Positions 51,053-60,676 of a stretch of 64,000 nucleotides of DNA are shown piece after piece; position 1 is the stretch's first letter, and the number at the start of each line of letters is the position of its first letter. Source of the stretch: Tyzzerella sp. (GTDB lineage: Bacteria; Bacillota; Clostridia; Lachnospirales; Lachnospiraceae); contig JAFQRJ010000010.1 of the NCBI GenBank assembly GCA_017410145.1, positions 51,374 through 115,373 on the forward strand, given 5' to 3'. The notes under the pieces are model-generated. The model was not told the origin of the DNA. It saw only the letters and a list, made by a program, of their open reading frames with translations, and ran no database searches. Position numbers and translations under genes: made by a program.

Positions 51053-52303
51053 CTATACTCTCTTCAAGAGTACTTCATTTTCATATTTTTCAATCTCATC
51101 ATAGTAGTTGTCTGCTGCAACACCGCATTGTCTACAGTATTCAGCCCATACATCACCGATTGGAAGCATCTTGCAGTCTTCCATTGCAACCATCTTACGT
51201 GAGAATTGGTTCGTATCTTGTAATTCTTTTAAGTAAGCACTTGGAGTACAAAGTGCATTTAATAGTGCTTTTTGCATACTTCTAAATCCAGTTACCCATG
51301 CAGAGATACGGTTGATTGATGCATCAAAGAAGTCTAATGCGATATCTACGCGATCAACTGCATCACAGCGAACGATTTCCTGTGCAATTTCTTTTGTTTC
51401 ATCATCTAATACTACTACATGGTCTGAATCCCAACGGATTCCACGTGTTACGTGAAGTGCCACTTCCGGGAAGAAGCAAAGTAATGCAGGAATCTTGTCT
51501 GATACTACTTCTGTTGGATGATAGTGTCCATTATCCATAAGTGGTAAGCATTTATCTTTGTTTGCTGCTGCATAGCTTAATGTAAATTCAGCTGATCCTG
51601 CTGTAAATGCTTCTACACCGATACCGAATACCTTGGATTCCACACATGGTTTTACTTTTGTAAAATCATATGGTTCTGAAAGGATTGCATCGATAGATTC
51701 TTTATAACGCATTCTTGGTCCCATACGGTCTGCCGGAACATCCTTAAAGCCATCACCTGTCCAGATATTCATAACACATGGGAAGCCTGTTTCTTCAGCA
51801 AAATATGTAGCGATGCGGATACAAGCTTTTCCGTGTTCAATCCAGAACTTTCTTGTTTCTTCATCCGGGCTTGAAAGTGTCAAACCATCTTTTACCTTTG
51901 GATGTGAGAAGAAGGTTGGGTTAAAGTCAAGTCCCATTCCTCTTTCTTTTGCAAAATCAACCCATTTTTGGAAATGCTTTGGCTCTAACGCGTCACGGTC
52001 TGCAAATTCACCTTCTTCGAAAATTGCATAGCAAGCATGTACGTTGATTTTCTTAGCACCTGGCATTAAGCTCATTGCTTTATCCATATCTGCCAATAAT
52101 TCTTCCGGTGTTCTTGCTTTTCCAGGATAGTTACCTGTTGTCTGAATACCACCTGTAAGTCCTCCATCATGGTCAAAACCGATAACATCATCGCCTTGCC
52201 AGCAGTGTAATGATACAGGGATTTCTTTACATTTTGCAATTGCTGCATCTGTATCTACGCCATATTTTGCGTAAATCTCTTTTGCCGATTCATATCTTGT
52301 CAT
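51053..52303 (-). CDS. rhaA: L-rhamnose isomerase
   Basis: 416 residues, full length. Interconverts L-rhamnose and L-rhamnulose. Family sequence: IPVSLHCWQGDDVIGFDHDGGLTGGIQTTGNYPGKARTPEEL and LPLMDNGHYHPTEVVSDKI (metal/substrate site), WDSDHVVVLDDE. AAAAAGGAGAATGAAAC precedes the ATG. Downstream of rhaB in the same transcription unit; product feeds the aldolase of the BMC locus. Confidence 0.97.
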   Translation of the reverse strand: MTRYESAKEIYAKYGVDTDAAIAKCKEIPVSLHCWQGDDVIGFDHDGGLTGGIQTTGNYPGKARTPEELLADMDKAMSLMPGAKKINVHACYAIFEEGEFADRDALEPKHFQKWVDFAKERGMGLDFNPTFFSHPKVKDGLTLSSPDEETRKFWIEHGKACIRIATYFAEETGFPCVMNIWTGDGFKDVPADRMGPRMRYKESIDAILSEPYDFTKVKPCVESKVFGIGVEAFTAGSAEFTLSYAAANKDKCLPLMDNGHYHPTEVVSDKIPALLCFFPEVALHVTRGIRWDSDHVVVLDDETKEIAQEIVRCDAVDRVDIALDFFDASINRISAWVTGFRSMQKALLNALCTPSAYLKELQDTNQFSRKMVAMEDCKMLPIGDVWAEYCRQCGVAADNYYDEIEKYENEVLLKRV

Positions 52304-52361
52304 TGTTTCATTCTCCTTTTTATTTTCATTTATTTTGATAGCACCACATTGTTAATAAGTA

Positions 52362-53768
52362 CTATGCTTCATACACTTTGATATCAAATGAATCACGGAT
52401 ACACTCTCTTGCCTCTACAAGACCGCCAAGTTCTCCTGAGTACATCATCTGCACTGCCAAATTTCCAAGTGCAGTTGCTTCTGTTGGACCTGCATGTACT
52501 GGTTTCTTACAGTATTTTGCAGTCAATTCATTTAAGTAGCCTGCGTTAGCACCACCACCCACAACATGAATTCTGTCATATGTTTTTCCTGTTGCTCTTT
52601 CTAAGCCTTCAATGGTATCTGCGTAACATTTTGCAAGACTGTTATAGATAACAGATGCAATTTCACCAACCGTTTCAGGAACTTGTTGGTTGCTGTTTGC
52701 ACAGTAGTCTTGCACTGCTTTAATCATGCTCTTTGGTGCCAAGAAGCAGTCGTCATAACAATCTACAATGGATATAATTGTTTCTTTCGAAGCCATTTCA
52801 CAGATTTCACCAAATGATAAATCTTCTGTAAATTCTTTCTTTACTGATTGAATCATCCAAAGTCCCATGATGTTCTTTAAGTAACGGAAACGATAGTCAT
52901 AACCACCTTCATTCGTGAAGTTCTCTTCCATACTCTTCAGTGAGCAGTCTGCTTCCTTTTTCTCCACTCCGAGAAGTGACCATGTACCTGAACTTATGTA
53001 AATTCCATTGTCATCGTTTGTCGGAACTGCAAGCACAGCGGAACCTGTGTCATGTGTTGCCGGTAAGATTACTTCACAGTCAAAGCCAACTTGCTTCTGC
53101 ACTTCTTCTGTAAAGTTACCAACCTTTGTACCTGGTTTGGTGATTTCACAGAACATCTTCCTGTTATAACCTAACATATCAATCAGTTCATAATCCCAAT
53201 CCTTTGTCGCCGGATTTAAGAGTTGTCCTGTAGAAGCCTCTGTATATTCATTCACCTTTTCTCCTGTCAACTTGTAATTGAAGTAATCAGGAATAAAGAG
53301 TAATGTCTCTGCCGCTTCCATATGTTCCGGATTGTTCTGTTTCACAGCCATTAATTGATAAATGGTGTTAAAGATTGCTTTCTGAATACCAGTTCTCTGA
53401 TAGAGTTCTTTTTCCGGAATGATTTCGTATACTTTCTCATCCATTCCGTTGTTGCGACTGTCGCGGTATCCATATGTCTTTCCAAGAATGTTATCATCCT
53501 TGTCAAGAAGCACATAGTCAACACCCCATGTGTCAATTCCCATGTAAGAAGGTACTTTGCCGATTTCCTTACATTTTTTGAGACCTGTTACAATCTCACC
53601 AAATAATCTGTTCACATCCCAGCAAAGTGAACCGTCCACATCATCCATTCCATTCCAGAAACGATAAACTTCTTCTAATACGATTTTACCGTCTACAATC
53701 TCTGCGATAATATGTCGTCCGCTGGATGCACCGATGTCAATTGCTAAATAGTATTTTCCCATTTGCAT
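52362..53768 (-). CDS. rhaB: L-rhamnulokinase
   Basis: 468 residues, FGGY kinase family. ATP/substrate landmarks: AIDIGASSGRHIIAE, GIDTWGVDYVLLD, THDTGSAVLAVPT, SSGTWSLLGVE and VVGGGANAGYLNELTA. Phosphorylates L-rhamnulose at O1 for the aldolase at 37134. No rhamnose mutarotase or dedicated aldolase lies next to it, which fits use of the BMC aldolase. Confidence 0.96.
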   Translation of the reverse strand: MQMGKYYLAIDIGASSGRHIIAEIVDGKIVLEEVYRFWNGMDDVDGSLCWDVNRLFGEIVTGLKKCKEIGKVPSYMGIDTWGVDYVLLDKDDNILGKTYGYRDSRNNGMDEKVYEIIPEKELYQRTGIQKAIFNTIYQLMAVKQNNPEHMEAAETLLFIPDYFNYKLTGEKVNEYTEASTGQLLNPATKDWDYELIDMLGYNRKMFCEITKPGTKVGNFTEEVQKQVGFDCEVILPATHDTGSAVLAVPTNDDNGIYISSGTWSLLGVEKKEADCSLKSMEENFTNEGGYDYRFRYLKNIMGLWMIQSVKKEFTEDLSFGEICEMASKETIISIVDCYDDCFLAPKSMIKAVQDYCANSNQQVPETVGEIASVIYNSLAKCYADTIEGLERATGKTYDRIHVVGGGANAGYLNELTAKYCKKPVHAGPTEATALGNLAVQMMYSGELGGLVEARECIRDSFDIKVYEA

Positions 53769-53819
53769 TACCTCGCTCCTTTTTTTATCTATTATACATT
53801 ATAACCGTCTTTTTTTGTA

Positions 53820-53854
53820 TAAAAAAGGACGTTATTTATCAAAAACAACGTCCT
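53820..53854 (-). terminator. Terminator between the AraC regulator and rhaB
   Basis: Minus strand AGGACGTT / AACGTCCT with an 11-13-nt loop, followed by TTTTTTATAC. rhaBA therefore has its own promoter in 53769-53815 (TATAAT visible at about 53800). Confidence 0.88.
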
Positions 53855-53865
53855 AATTTGTCCTT

Positions 53866-54825
53866 TTATATCCTATTGCGATATTCTTTAGGGGAGATGC
53901 CATATCTCTCCTTAAATTTTCTGTGAAAATAACTGGTATTATCATAGCCTACCATCTGAATGATTTCCGCAACAGATACCCTGCTGTTTGCCAGCATATA
54001 TGCTGCCTGATTCATACGCTTGGTCTGCACCAGCTCTTTATAGGTCTTACCGATTCGCTTTTTAATCTCCCTGCTGAGCCAATAGATATTGTATCCCATC
54101 AGTTCCGCAAGTTCCGCAAGACTACCATCTTTATAATTGGTCTCCACGTAACTCAAAACAGTCACTTCAAACTCCTGATGATATGCCTTTCCACCGGTTT
54201 CCACTTTTTCAATATGATTGATTAGATGCAAAAACAAAAGTCCCATTGTAAGTTGATTACAACTTCGCTTGTTCAGTTGATTATGATGCAATGACCAAAT
54301 CATATTTTCGATTAAGTTCTGTATCGGAAGTACGTCTGCTACATGGAAATACAAATAAGATGTTCTTCTGCTATCCTCGCAAAGACTACCAACCAGAAAG
54401 TCTCTGAGAAGATTTTCGTCTGCCCCGATCATTTCAAACGCAACATCAAAAAACTGTGGCAAAATAATAAAGTTAATTGCAATATCATCCGCACCGGCGG
54501 GCAAGATTTCCTGCGTTGCATTCTGATTCAAAAACAGCAAATCGCCTTCCTCCAGAACAACTTTATTCCCGTCAATGATATGCGTAGTAGAACCTTGACA
54601 CATATAAATTAGTTCAATGTAATTGTGGCGATGTTTTGGGAAATGCACAAATCTGGTATGCGTACGCACCTGTATGAGTTTCCCTTTCTGCAAGAAATGC
54701 TCGCTGTCAATCACAAGTTCTTTTTTCTTGGTATAAATGGTCTTATTGATATTCTTTTGCCCGTCTAAGATTTTCTGTTCTTCTTCCGAAATCACAGACA
54801 ATTGTTTTAAAATCTCAGCATTCAT
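53866..54825 (-). CDS. AraC-family regulator of rhamnose genes (RhaR/RhaS-like)
   Basis: 319 residues. A cupin-type sensor domain (HFPKHRHNYIELIYMCQGSTTHIIDGNKVVLEEGDLLFLNQNA) and a C-terminal AraC double HTH (SLAELAELMGYNIYWLSREIKKRIG; SVAEIIQMVGYDNTSYFHRKFKERYGISPKEYR). Its position directly before rhaBA suggests rhamnose-dependent activation. It follows the ParA gene by only 7 nt, so its transcript may be shared. Confidence 0.9.
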   Translation of the reverse strand: MNAEILKQLSVISEEEQKILDGQKNINKTIYTKKKELVIDSEHFLQKGKLIQVRTHTRFVHFPKHRHNYIELIYMCQGSTTHIIDGNKVVLEEGDLLFLNQNATQEILPAGADDIAINFIILPQFFDVAFEMIGADENLLRDFLVGSLCEDSRRTSYLYFHVADVLPIQNLIENMIWSLHHNQLNKRSCNQLTMGLLFLHLINHIEKVETGGKAYHQEFEVTVLSYVETNYKDGSLAELAELMGYNIYWLSREIKKRIGKTYKELVQTKRMNQAAYMLANSRVSVAEIIQMVGYDNTSYFHRKFKERYGISPKEYRNRI

Positions 54826-54832
54826 AGAAATC

Positions 54833-55615
54833 CTACTTTCGATTCACAATCTCTTCTGTAAGGGCCATGTATTCCTGGGCACTCCGAGAACTTCTGCGGT
54901 ACGCCATAATCGGCATATTGTTATCCTGAGACCATTCTACACTGCTATCCACGCGGATATAGGTTTCAAATACATGGATATCTTCCAAATCCCTTAGACT
55001 TTCAAAGGTCTGTTTGAAATAATTCTTACGTGTATCCACCTTGGTTACTACTGTCCCCATGACTTCCAAATCAGGAGACATCTGTTTCACTTGTTCTAAG
55101 AATTCAAACATGTTTCCAAGTCCGAAAAGTCCCCAAGGAGTTGCCTCAACTGGGATAATCACTTTATCAGATGCACAAAGAATATTCATCACCCATCCGC
55201 CTAAGGTCGGTGGCGCATCAATCAAGATGTAATCATATGCTTCTGACTCGATAATACTGCTTAAACATTTCTTTAGGATGAATTCTCTCTGCCACTTTGT
55301 AAATAGTTCATACTCAATCGAGCTCATAAGTGTAGAAGAAGGAATCATATCCAGATTCTCATACGGTGTATGTATGATATAGTTTTTTAAATCCTTCTGA
55401 TTACGTATTGCGTGATACAGATTGTCTGTGCCTTGAGCATACTCCAGAACTTCATCATCCGTAAAGAACGACAAAGAGAGATTCAACTGCATATCACCAT
55501 CAATCAGTAACACTTTTTTTCCAAGCTGTGTTAATCCATACCCTACATTTGCGCATGTGGTTGATTTACCACTTCCACCTTTATTATTTGCAAAACAAAT
55601 TACTTGTGTTTTCAT
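54833..55615 (-). CDS. Orphan ParA/Soj-family ATPase
   Basis: 260 residues. Deviant Walker A CFANNKGGSGKSTTCANVGYGL with the signature lysine, Walker A' LLIDGDMQLNLSLS, Walker B ILIDAPPTLGG. No ParB, parS or replication gene is nearby, so it is not an evident partition system. ParA-like proteins also position flagella, chemoreceptor arrays and carboxysomes (McdA). A link to the BMC is possible only by proximity. It follows fumB by 12 nt. Confidence 0.88.
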   Translation of the reverse strand: MKTQVICFANNKGGSGKSTTCANVGYGLTQLGKKVLLIDGDMQLNLSLSFFTDDEVLEYAQGTDNLYHAIRNQKDLKNYIIHTPYENLDMIPSSTLMSSIEYELFTKWQREFILKKCLSSIIESEAYDYILIDAPPTLGGWVMNILCASDKVIIPVEATPWGLFGLGNMFEFLEQVKQMSPDLEVMGTVVTKVDTRKNYFKQTFESLRDLEDIHVFETYIRVDSSVEWSQDNNMPIMAYRRSSRSAQEYMALTEEIVNRK

Positions 55616-55627
55616 AATGTCACCCTT

Positions 55628-56182
55628 TTATTTCTGTGCTAAATACGCTTCTCTTCCGCTTTCGTAAAGGTTATTTCCTTCGCTGTCAATGATAACAACT
55701 AATGGCATATCCTCTACGTATAATTTACGAAGTGCCTCTGCTCCCAAATCTTCATAAGCAATAAGTTCTGCACTCTTGATACATTTTGCAAGTAATGCAC
55801 CGGCGCCGCCGATTGCACCGAAGTAAACGCCTGAGTATTTCTTCATAGCGTCAACTACCTCCGGAAGACGTGCTCCTTTGCCAATCATACCTCTTGCACC
55901 AACGCTCATCATAGTTGGCGCATATGCATCCATACGACCACTTGTTGTCGGGCCTGCTGAACCGATTACTTTTCCTGGTTTTGCAGGTGTTGGTCCTACA
56001 TAGTAGATGGTTGCATCTTGTGGGTCAAATGGAAGTTCTTCCCCTCTTGCAAGGGCTTCACACATACGCTTGTGACCTGCATCACGTGATGTGTAAATGG
56101 TTCCTGTTACTAATACAGAATCTCCTGCTTTCAATGTTTTTGCTAATTCTTCTGTCAATGGTAATGTAATGCGTCTTTCCAT
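55628..56182 (-). CDS. fumB: Fumarate hydratase class I, beta subunit
   Basis: 184 residues. C-terminal half of the class I (4Fe-4S) fumarase: LTEELAKTLKAGDSVLVTGTIYTSRDAGHKRM, GPTTSGRMDAYAPTM, VYFGAIGGAGALLAKCIKSAE. With the alpha subunit it interconverts malate and fumarate. Tartrate dehydratase is the alternative; fumarase is favoured by the adjacent fumarate reductase. Confidence 0.93.
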   Translation of the reverse strand: MERRITLPLTEELAKTLKAGDSVLVTGTIYTSRDAGHKRMCEALARGEELPFDPQDATIYYVGPTPAKPGKVIGSAGPTTSGRMDAYAPTMMSVGARGMIGKGARLPEVVDAMKKYSGVYFGAIGGAGALLAKCIKSAELIAYEDLGAEALRKLYVEDMPLVVIIDSEGNNLYESGREAYLAQK

Positions 56183-56183
56183 A

Positions 56184-57026
56184 CTAAATTACCTCCGATT
56201 TATGACGAGTCACGTGGCAGTTAATGTTAACCGCACATGGCATACCTGCAATGTGTGTTGGAAGTGTTTCAATGTTAAGACCGATTGCTGTTGTCTTTCC
56301 ACCGAAACCTTGTGGTCCAATACCTAACTCGTTAATCTTTTCAAGCATTTCTTTTTCTAAATCAGCATAATATAGGTCCGAATTTTCTGAATCTACCGGT
56401 CTCATTAATGCTTTCTTCGCTAATAATGCTGCTTTATCAAATGTTCCACCGATACCTACACCAACAACCATAGGAGGACATGGGTTAGGACCTGCTGTTT
56501 CTACTACTTCAAGGATGAAATCTTTGATTCCCTGAAGACCTGCAGATGGCTTGAACATACGAATCTGGCTCATGTTTTCGCTACCGAAACCTTTTGGTCC
56601 AACAGTAACTTTGATTTCTTCACCTGGTACGATTTCTGTGTAAAGCATTGCAGGTGTGTTATCACCTGTGTTTCCACGACGTACAGGATCTCCTACTACT
56701 GATTTACGAAGGTATCCGTTTGTGTAACCACGTCTAACACCTTCATCTACTGCTTCTGTCAGATTTCCACCTACTAAGTGAACATCTTGACCAATTTCAA
56801 GAAATACACATGCCATACCTGTATCCTGACAGATTGGAACATTTTCATTGTCTGCAATTTCAAAGTTTGTAATGATGTTATCAAGTACACCCTTTGCAAT
56901 ATCCCAGTCTTCACAAGCTCTGCAATCACGAATTGCACATTTTACATCGCTTGGAAGGTGTGTATTTGCTTCAATACATAATCTTTCTACAACGTCAGTA
57001 ATCTGACTTACATTAATTTCACGCAT
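56184..57026 (-). CDS. fumA: Fumarate hydratase class I, alpha subunit
   Basis: 280 residues. Iron-sulfur domain with conserved cysteines ([50 protein letters not shown]). The catalytic 4Fe-4S is oxygen-sensitive. The stop is adjacent to the fumB start; both subunits are made together. Upstream the dicarboxylate transporter lies 14 nt away. Confidence 0.94.
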   Translation of the reverse strand: MREINVSQITDVVERLCIEANTHLPSDVKCAIRDCRACEDWDIAKGVLDNIITNFEIADNENVPICQDTGMACVFLEIGQDVHLVGGNLTEAVDEGVRRGYTNGYLRKSVVGDPVRRGNTGDNTPAMLYTEIVPGEEIKVTVGPKGFGSENMSQIRMFKPSAGLQGIKDFILEVVETAGPNPCPPMVVGVGIGGTFDKAALLAKKALMRPVDSENSDLYYADLEKEMLEKINELGIGPQGFGGKTTAIGLNIETLPTHIAGMPCAVNINCHVTRHKSEVI

Positions 57027-57040
57027 ATTTTTTCTCCTAA

Positions 57041-58261
57041 TTAGCTAAAGAATCGAATTAAGAATTGTGACACCAATACAACTGCAATAAGAGCGATTGG
57101 ATATGTAGCTGCATAAGCAGCTGCCACTTCTTCTGTTCCTGCTGTACTAATCAAAGTTCCAAGAGCCGGTGTACTTGTCATACCACCTGTAATAGAACCA
57201 AGGTTGTTAAGCAAGCTTAATTTCACTACATATTTTGCTATAAAGAATCCAATAATCATTGGAACAATTGTCATGATAACGCCATATACAAAGTACATAA
57301 CATCAAACATTGCTACGAATTCTGCTCCACCCGGGATACCTGCTCCGATTAAGAAAAGCATAAGTCCTAATTCTCTAAAGATTTTTAATGTTTGTTCTTT
57401 TGGCATAATGCTGATTTTTCCAATTCTTCCGAAATGTCCAAGAACCAAAGCAACCATTAAGCACCCACCTGTTGTTGTAAGCGAGAAATCGATTACCGGA
57501 ACTACAAACTTACCTACAAGAGTTCCAAGGATTGCTGCAAATGCAAATGCTGCGAATCCAAAGTCATCGAGATCAATTAATTTTCCTGTATATGCTTTCT
57601 TTGAGCCATCATCGATTTGCGCAATTTTCGCACGTTCTTCTTCCATGTTAGCTTTCATAAATTTTGGAACTAATTGAACAAATAATACTACACCAATAAC
57701 ACCAAAGATGTATGCGATACCGTGTCCTACAGAAACAGCATTTACATACTCAGGAAGAACTGTATCTTTTGCTGCTGAAAACGCCGGTGTAGATGTAAGA
57801 GAACCTGAAAGGAGTCCTACAATCATTGCTGTAAATTCAGCATAGTTTGTTTCTCCAAGTGCTCTTCCAAGATAGATACATCCAATTGCGGAAAGTCCTC
57901 CTGCAACAATAATTACAAGTCCAAGTAAGATGTATGATTTGAAGTTCTTTTTCAAGTTACCAAAGAATTTTGGTCCTGCAATGAAACCAACAGCTGTAAC
58001 GAAAAGAATCAAACCAAATGTTTCAATAATCTTAAGTGCATTGTCTACATACGCTACTTCTCCAACCATAAGTTCTGCTTTTAATGGTTCGAAGAAAAAG
58101 CAACCAAAAAGTAATGCTACAATGAATACACCTGCTGTACCAAGGTTTACACCTTTGATTGTAATACGTCCGAGTCCATAACCAAGTGCGGCAATGGCAA
58201 AGATGCAGAACATCAAAAATGCAACACCATTAACTGAAAGCATGTTTTCTATAAGTGTCAT
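57041..58261 (-). CDS. AspT/YidE-type antiporter, probable C4-dicarboxylate transporter
   Basis: 406 residues, 10-11 membrane helices in two related halves (e.g. FIVALLFGCFFFEPL; GLLSGSLTSTPAFSAAKDT; SITGGMTSTPALGTLIS), the signature of the aspartate:alanine exchanger family. The central TrkA-C regulatory domains of typical members (540-560 residues) are absent. Between fumarase and fumarate reductase it probably exchanges fumarate or malate for succinate, or exports succinate; the substrate is inferred. Confidence 0.85.
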   Translation of the reverse strand: MTLIENMLSVNGVAFLMFCIFAIAALGYGLGRITIKGVNLGTAGVFIVALLFGCFFFEPLKAELMVGEVAYVDNALKIIETFGLILFVTAVGFIAGPKFFGNLKKNFKSYILLGLVIIVAGGLSAIGCIYLGRALGETNYAEFTAMIVGLLSGSLTSTPAFSAAKDTVLPEYVNAVSVGHGIAYIFGVIGVVLFVQLVPKFMKANMEEERAKIAQIDDGSKKAYTGKLIDLDDFGFAAFAFAAILGTLVGKFVVPVIDFSLTTTGGCLMVALVLGHFGRIGKISIMPKEQTLKIFRELGLMLFLIGAGIPGGAEFVAMFDVMYFVYGVIMTIVPMIIGFFIAKYVVKLSLLNNLGSITGGMTSTPALGTLISTAGTEEVAAAYAATYPIALIAVVLVSQFLIRFFS

Positions 58262-58285
58262 TTTTTTCCTCCTAATTTACAGCAT

Positions 58286-58321
58286 GATTTCCAACATCAG
58301 ATTGCTCTAATGTTGGAAATC
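58286..58321 (-). promoter_or_regulatory. Strong intercistronic hairpin between frdA and the transporter gene
   Basis: 12-bp perfect stem GATTTCCAACAT / ATGTTGGAAATC with a 12-nt loop; no U-tract. In an 80-nt gap of an otherwise tight operon; it may protect the upstream mRNA or partially terminate transcription. Confidence 0.6.
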
Positions 58322-58342
58322 AAATGCCTTTTTATCTCAATC

Positions 58343-59962
58343 CTAGTTTAATCTTGTTACGCCTTCTGGTCTGTAGTCTGGTAATAACTTAGGAGATACT
58401 ACCGTTGGCTCGATACCAGCGTCTGCAAGTGTCTTAGAGAAATCATCCACATGAGAAAGTGTAAGTTCTTTCAGTTCAACTTCTTTGCACTTAGCACCAG
58501 CTTGTTGTCCGGCATTACGTCCGAATACAATGATGTCAAGTAGAGAGTTACCCATAAGTCTGTTTCTTCCGTGGATTCCTCCGATTGCCTCACCTGCTAC
58601 GTAAAGGTTTTCAACCTCTGACATACCATTTACGCCAACTTTAATACCACCGTTTTGGTAGTGAAGTGTTGGGTAGATTACGATTGGAACCTTTCTCATA
58701 TCGATTCCACATCTCAAGTACATACGAAGCATACCTGGTAATCTCTTTTCAAGAGTACCTTCTCCGTGAATCATATCGATCATTGGAGTATCAAGCCAAA
58801 TACCATCAGCTACCGGTGTTGGAACACCTTTTCCTCTTTCTTTACATTCACGAATGATTCCTGATGCTGCAACGTCACGTGTTTCCAGTGGATGCATGAA
58901 TACTTCACCATCTACGTTTACAAACATAGCGCCCATTGAACGTACTTTTTCTGTTACGAGTGCACCGTAAATCTGTGATGGGAATGCAACACCTGTAGGG
59001 TGATATTGCAATGTATCTTGGTATAATAATGGAGCTCCTGCACGGTATGCAAGTACAAGACCGTCAGCTGTAGCACCATAGTGGTTAGATGTTGGGAAAC
59101 CTTGATAGTGCATACGTCCTGCACCACCTGTTGCGATGATTACAGTTTTTGCTCTTGCAATCAAGATTTCATTTGTTTCCATGTTCATAAGAACAGCACC
59201 TGCTGCCTTACCGTCTGTATCTTTGATAATTTCGATAGCTGCTGTAAAGTCAACAACCGGAATTTTTCTGTTGAATACTTCATCACGAAGTGTTCTCATG
59301 ATTTCAGCTCCTGAGTAGTCAGCTGCAGCATGCATTCTCTTACGAGATGTTCCACCACCGTGTGTTGTAACCATTCTTCCATCTTCGTCTTTATCAAATA
59401 ATACACCTAATTTATCAAGCCAGTTGATTGCGATTGGACCATCACAAACAAGTTTTTCAACGAGTTCCGGTACGTTCGCAAAGTGTCCGCCACCCATTAC
59501 ATCTAAGTAATGTTGAGCCGGTGAATCGTTTTCTTTATCAGCAGCTTGGATACCACCTTCTGCCATCATTGTATTAGCATCACCAATACGAAGCTTTGTA
59601 ACGATCATTACATTTGCGCCTGCTTCGTTTGCTTCGATAGCTGCTGAAGAACCTGCACCGCCGCCACCGATAACTAATACGTCTACATCGTAGTCTGGAT
59701 TAGAAAGGTCTAAATCCATTCCTTTGATTCTGCTTTCGCCCTGAAGAATTTCAACTAATTCTTTTGGAGCTTTTTGTCCTGCGTTAGGACCAACTTTAAT
59801 TTCCTCGAAACTGTCAAGGTTATAATCTGGATGGAAAGCCTGAAGGAGAGCTGTTTTTTCATCAGCTGTCATACGTCTTGGTTCGAAACCGATACGTGCT
59901 GCTCTACCTGCTTCAACCTTTTTAATGGATTCCATCATCTCGGCTGTATATGGTAAACTCAT
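58343..59962 (-). CDS. frdA: Fumarate reductase flavoprotein subunit (soluble type)
   Basis: 539 residues from ATG 59962 behind AAGGAGGAGAAAAAC. FAD-binding VDVLVIGGGGAGSSAAIEANEAGANVMIVTK; active-site blocks TLQYHPTGVAFPSQIYGALVTE, FMHPLETRDVAASGIIREC and GGIHGRNRLMGNSLLDIIVFGR. At the position where membrane FrdA carries the covalent-FAD histidine the sequence is GDANTMMAEGG, so FAD is probably bound noncovalently. It reduces fumarate to succinate. No anchor subunits (FrdC/D) are encoded nearby. Confidence 0.93.
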   Translation of the reverse strand: MSLPYTAEMMESIKKVEAGRAARIGFEPRRMTADEKTALLQAFHPDYNLDSFEEIKVGPNAGQKAPKELVEILQGESRIKGMDLDLSNPDYDVDVLVIGGGGAGSSAAIEANEAGANVMIVTKLRIGDANTMMAEGGIQAADKENDSPAQHYLDVMGGGHFANVPELVEKLVCDGPIAINWLDKLGVLFDKDEDGRMVTTHGGGTSRKRMHAAADYSGAEIMRTLRDEVFNRKIPVVDFTAAIEIIKDTDGKAAGAVLMNMETNEILIARAKTVIIATGGAGRMHYQGFPTSNHYGATADGLVLAYRAGAPLLYQDTLQYHPTGVAFPSQIYGALVTEKVRSMGAMFVNVDGEVFMHPLETRDVAASGIIRECKERGKGVPTPVADGIWLDTPMIDMIHGEGTLEKRLPGMLRMYLRCGIDMRKVPIVIYPTLHYQNGGIKVGVNGMSEVENLYVAGEAIGGIHGRNRLMGNSLLDIIVFGRNAGQQAGAKCKEVELKELTLSHVDDFSKTLADAGIEPTVVSPKLLPDYRPEGVTRLN

Positions 59963-59975
59963 GTTTTTCTCCTCC

Positions 59976-60650
59976 TTATTTCTCAATCTCTCTTGTGTTA
60001 TAGAGTTCTTTTAATTCTTCGATTGGTTTTTGCATAATAGCTTCCATCATTGCCTTGCAATCACCTTTTTCGATTTCTTCTACTCTTGCTGTCAAGTGTT
60101 TTGCTTCCGGTCTGATGTATTTTCCTGTTAATCTTCTTGCAAGAAGAGCAACTTGTGGATGAGAAATACCAGCCGGACAACGTGAAGAACATACACCACA
60201 CATTACACAGTCAAATGAAAGCTCTGCACATTTTTCGAACTCTCCTCTTTGTGCGTGTGCAATGTATTGCATTACGCTAAGATCTTGTGTACAAGCCTTT
60301 GTACAAGCGTTACATCCAACACAAGCGTAGATTTCCGGATACAATTGCATCATAACCTGTTGAGTCGGTTTGATTTCTGTAATATCGTAAACCTTCTTTT
60401 CTAATGGGAAGAATGGTAATGTTGCTACACACATATCGTTTTCTACTTTTGTAGAGCATGCGAGACATCCGTTTAATTCATTTTTCCCTTTGATTCTGTA
60501 GATTGTAGCACAGGCACCGCAGAAACCATTTCTACAGCCACAGCCACGAACTAATTGGTAACCAGCATATTCAAAAGCTTCCATAATTGTTAAGTTTGAT
60601 GGAACTTCATACTTTTTACCGTACAAATATACGTTAATCATATCTGCCAT
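59976..60650 (-). CDS. frdB: Fumarate reductase iron-sulfur subunit (TfrB/FrdB-like)
   Basis: 224 residues from ATG 60650. An N-terminal 2Fe-2S ferredoxin domain (GCGCRNGFCGACATIYRI...GCLACS) and two C-terminal 4Fe-4S sites (CVGCNACTKACTQD; CVMCGVCSSRCPAG). It should carry electrons from the Flx-like proteins upstream to FrdA. The cysteine pattern is closer to soluble thiol:fumarate reductase-type subunits than to membrane FrdB. Confidence 0.88.
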   Translation of the reverse strand: MADMINVYLYGKKYEVPSNLTIMEAFEYAGYQLVRGCGCRNGFCGACATIYRIKGKNELNGCLACSTKVENDMCVATLPFFPLEKKVYDITEIKPTQQVMMQLYPEIYACVGCNACTKACTQDLSVMQYIAHAQRGEFEKCAELSFDCVMCGVCSSRCPAGISHPQVALLARRLTGKYIRPEAKHLTARVEEIEKGDCKAMMEAIMQKPIEELKELYNTREIEK

Positions 60651-60676
60651 TTTAATCATTCCTTTCTTAAGTAATC

